Below, piece after piece: positions 5,200 to 5,203 of a DNA stretch of 5,203 bases. Below the pieces are notes generated by a model, which had not been told where the DNA came from, made no database searches, and saw nothing but the letters and a program-made list of their open reading frames with translations. The position numbers and the translations under genes were made by a program. This DNA comes from Anaerolinea thermophila (GTDB lineage Bacteria; Chloroflexota; Anaerolineae; Anaerolineales; Villigracilaceae): positions 1-5,203 of the forward strand of contig DYLB01000132.1 of NCBI GenBank assembly GCA_020722305.1, read 5' to 3'. The first letter of the stretch is position 1. Each line of letters starts with the position of its first letter.

Positions 5200-5203
5200 T
5201 GGC

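Noticed and set aside
5093..5203. A possible 3' end of a gene entering from the right edge on the minus strand (36 open codons to a TAA)
   Set aside because: Half of the frame is the palindrome and the rest is the repeat body. The stop overlaps the -10 element, and no protein family is recognisable.

Overview
The window looks like chromosomal DNA of a moderately GC-rich bacterium. The most likely source is an environmental, Chloroflexota-like (Anaerolineae-type) lineage. That guess rests on general familiarity with the unusual opine-dehydrogenase-type plus cobalamin-binding gene pair and with the palindromic repeats scattered around it. No rRNA or other marker gene is present, so the assignment is weak. 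There is no phage, plasmid, CRISPR or transposase gene.

Layout, left to right. Positions 1-340 hold no convincing gene. They contain short CGCGAAG-type repeats and one hairpin-bearing repeat (copy A). A good sigma-70-type promoter (345-373), with two small dyads around it, drives a single plus-strand gene, a 120-residue VOC (glyoxalase/dioxygenase-fold) protein at 413-775. A perfect 13-bp hairpin (793-825) then separates this gene from a convergent block on the minus strand and probably terminates both.

The minus-strand block fills 830-4897 and is a tight four-gene operon. In transcription order it encodes: a 562-residue protein with an N-terminal cobalamin-binding-type domain; a 374-residue NAD(P)-dependent dehydrogenase of the octopine/nopaline dehydrogenase family; a UPF0316 (DUF5698/DUF2179) membrane protein; and a histidine phosphatase. 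The junctions are 19 nt, a 1-nt overlap and 3 nt, so the genes are almost certainly co-transcribed. The first two genes each have a strong Shine-Dalgarno site, while the last two seem to depend on coupling. The upstream region (4898-5203) has an extended -10 promoter about 190 nt before the first start codon, and a second copy (B) of the hairpin-bearing repeat.

Functionally, the B12-type protein and the opine-dehydrogenase-type enzyme plausibly work on connected small molecules: a corrinoid-dependent rearrangement or transfer plus an NAD(P)-dependent oxidation or reduction at an amino/keto acid-like centre. Neither substrate can be read from the sequence. The membrane protein and the phosphatase may be passengers or accessories. 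The most notable non-genic features are the two diverged direct repeats with different hairpin stems at the window ends, and a GC-rich palindrome sitting in frame inside the B12-protein gene.
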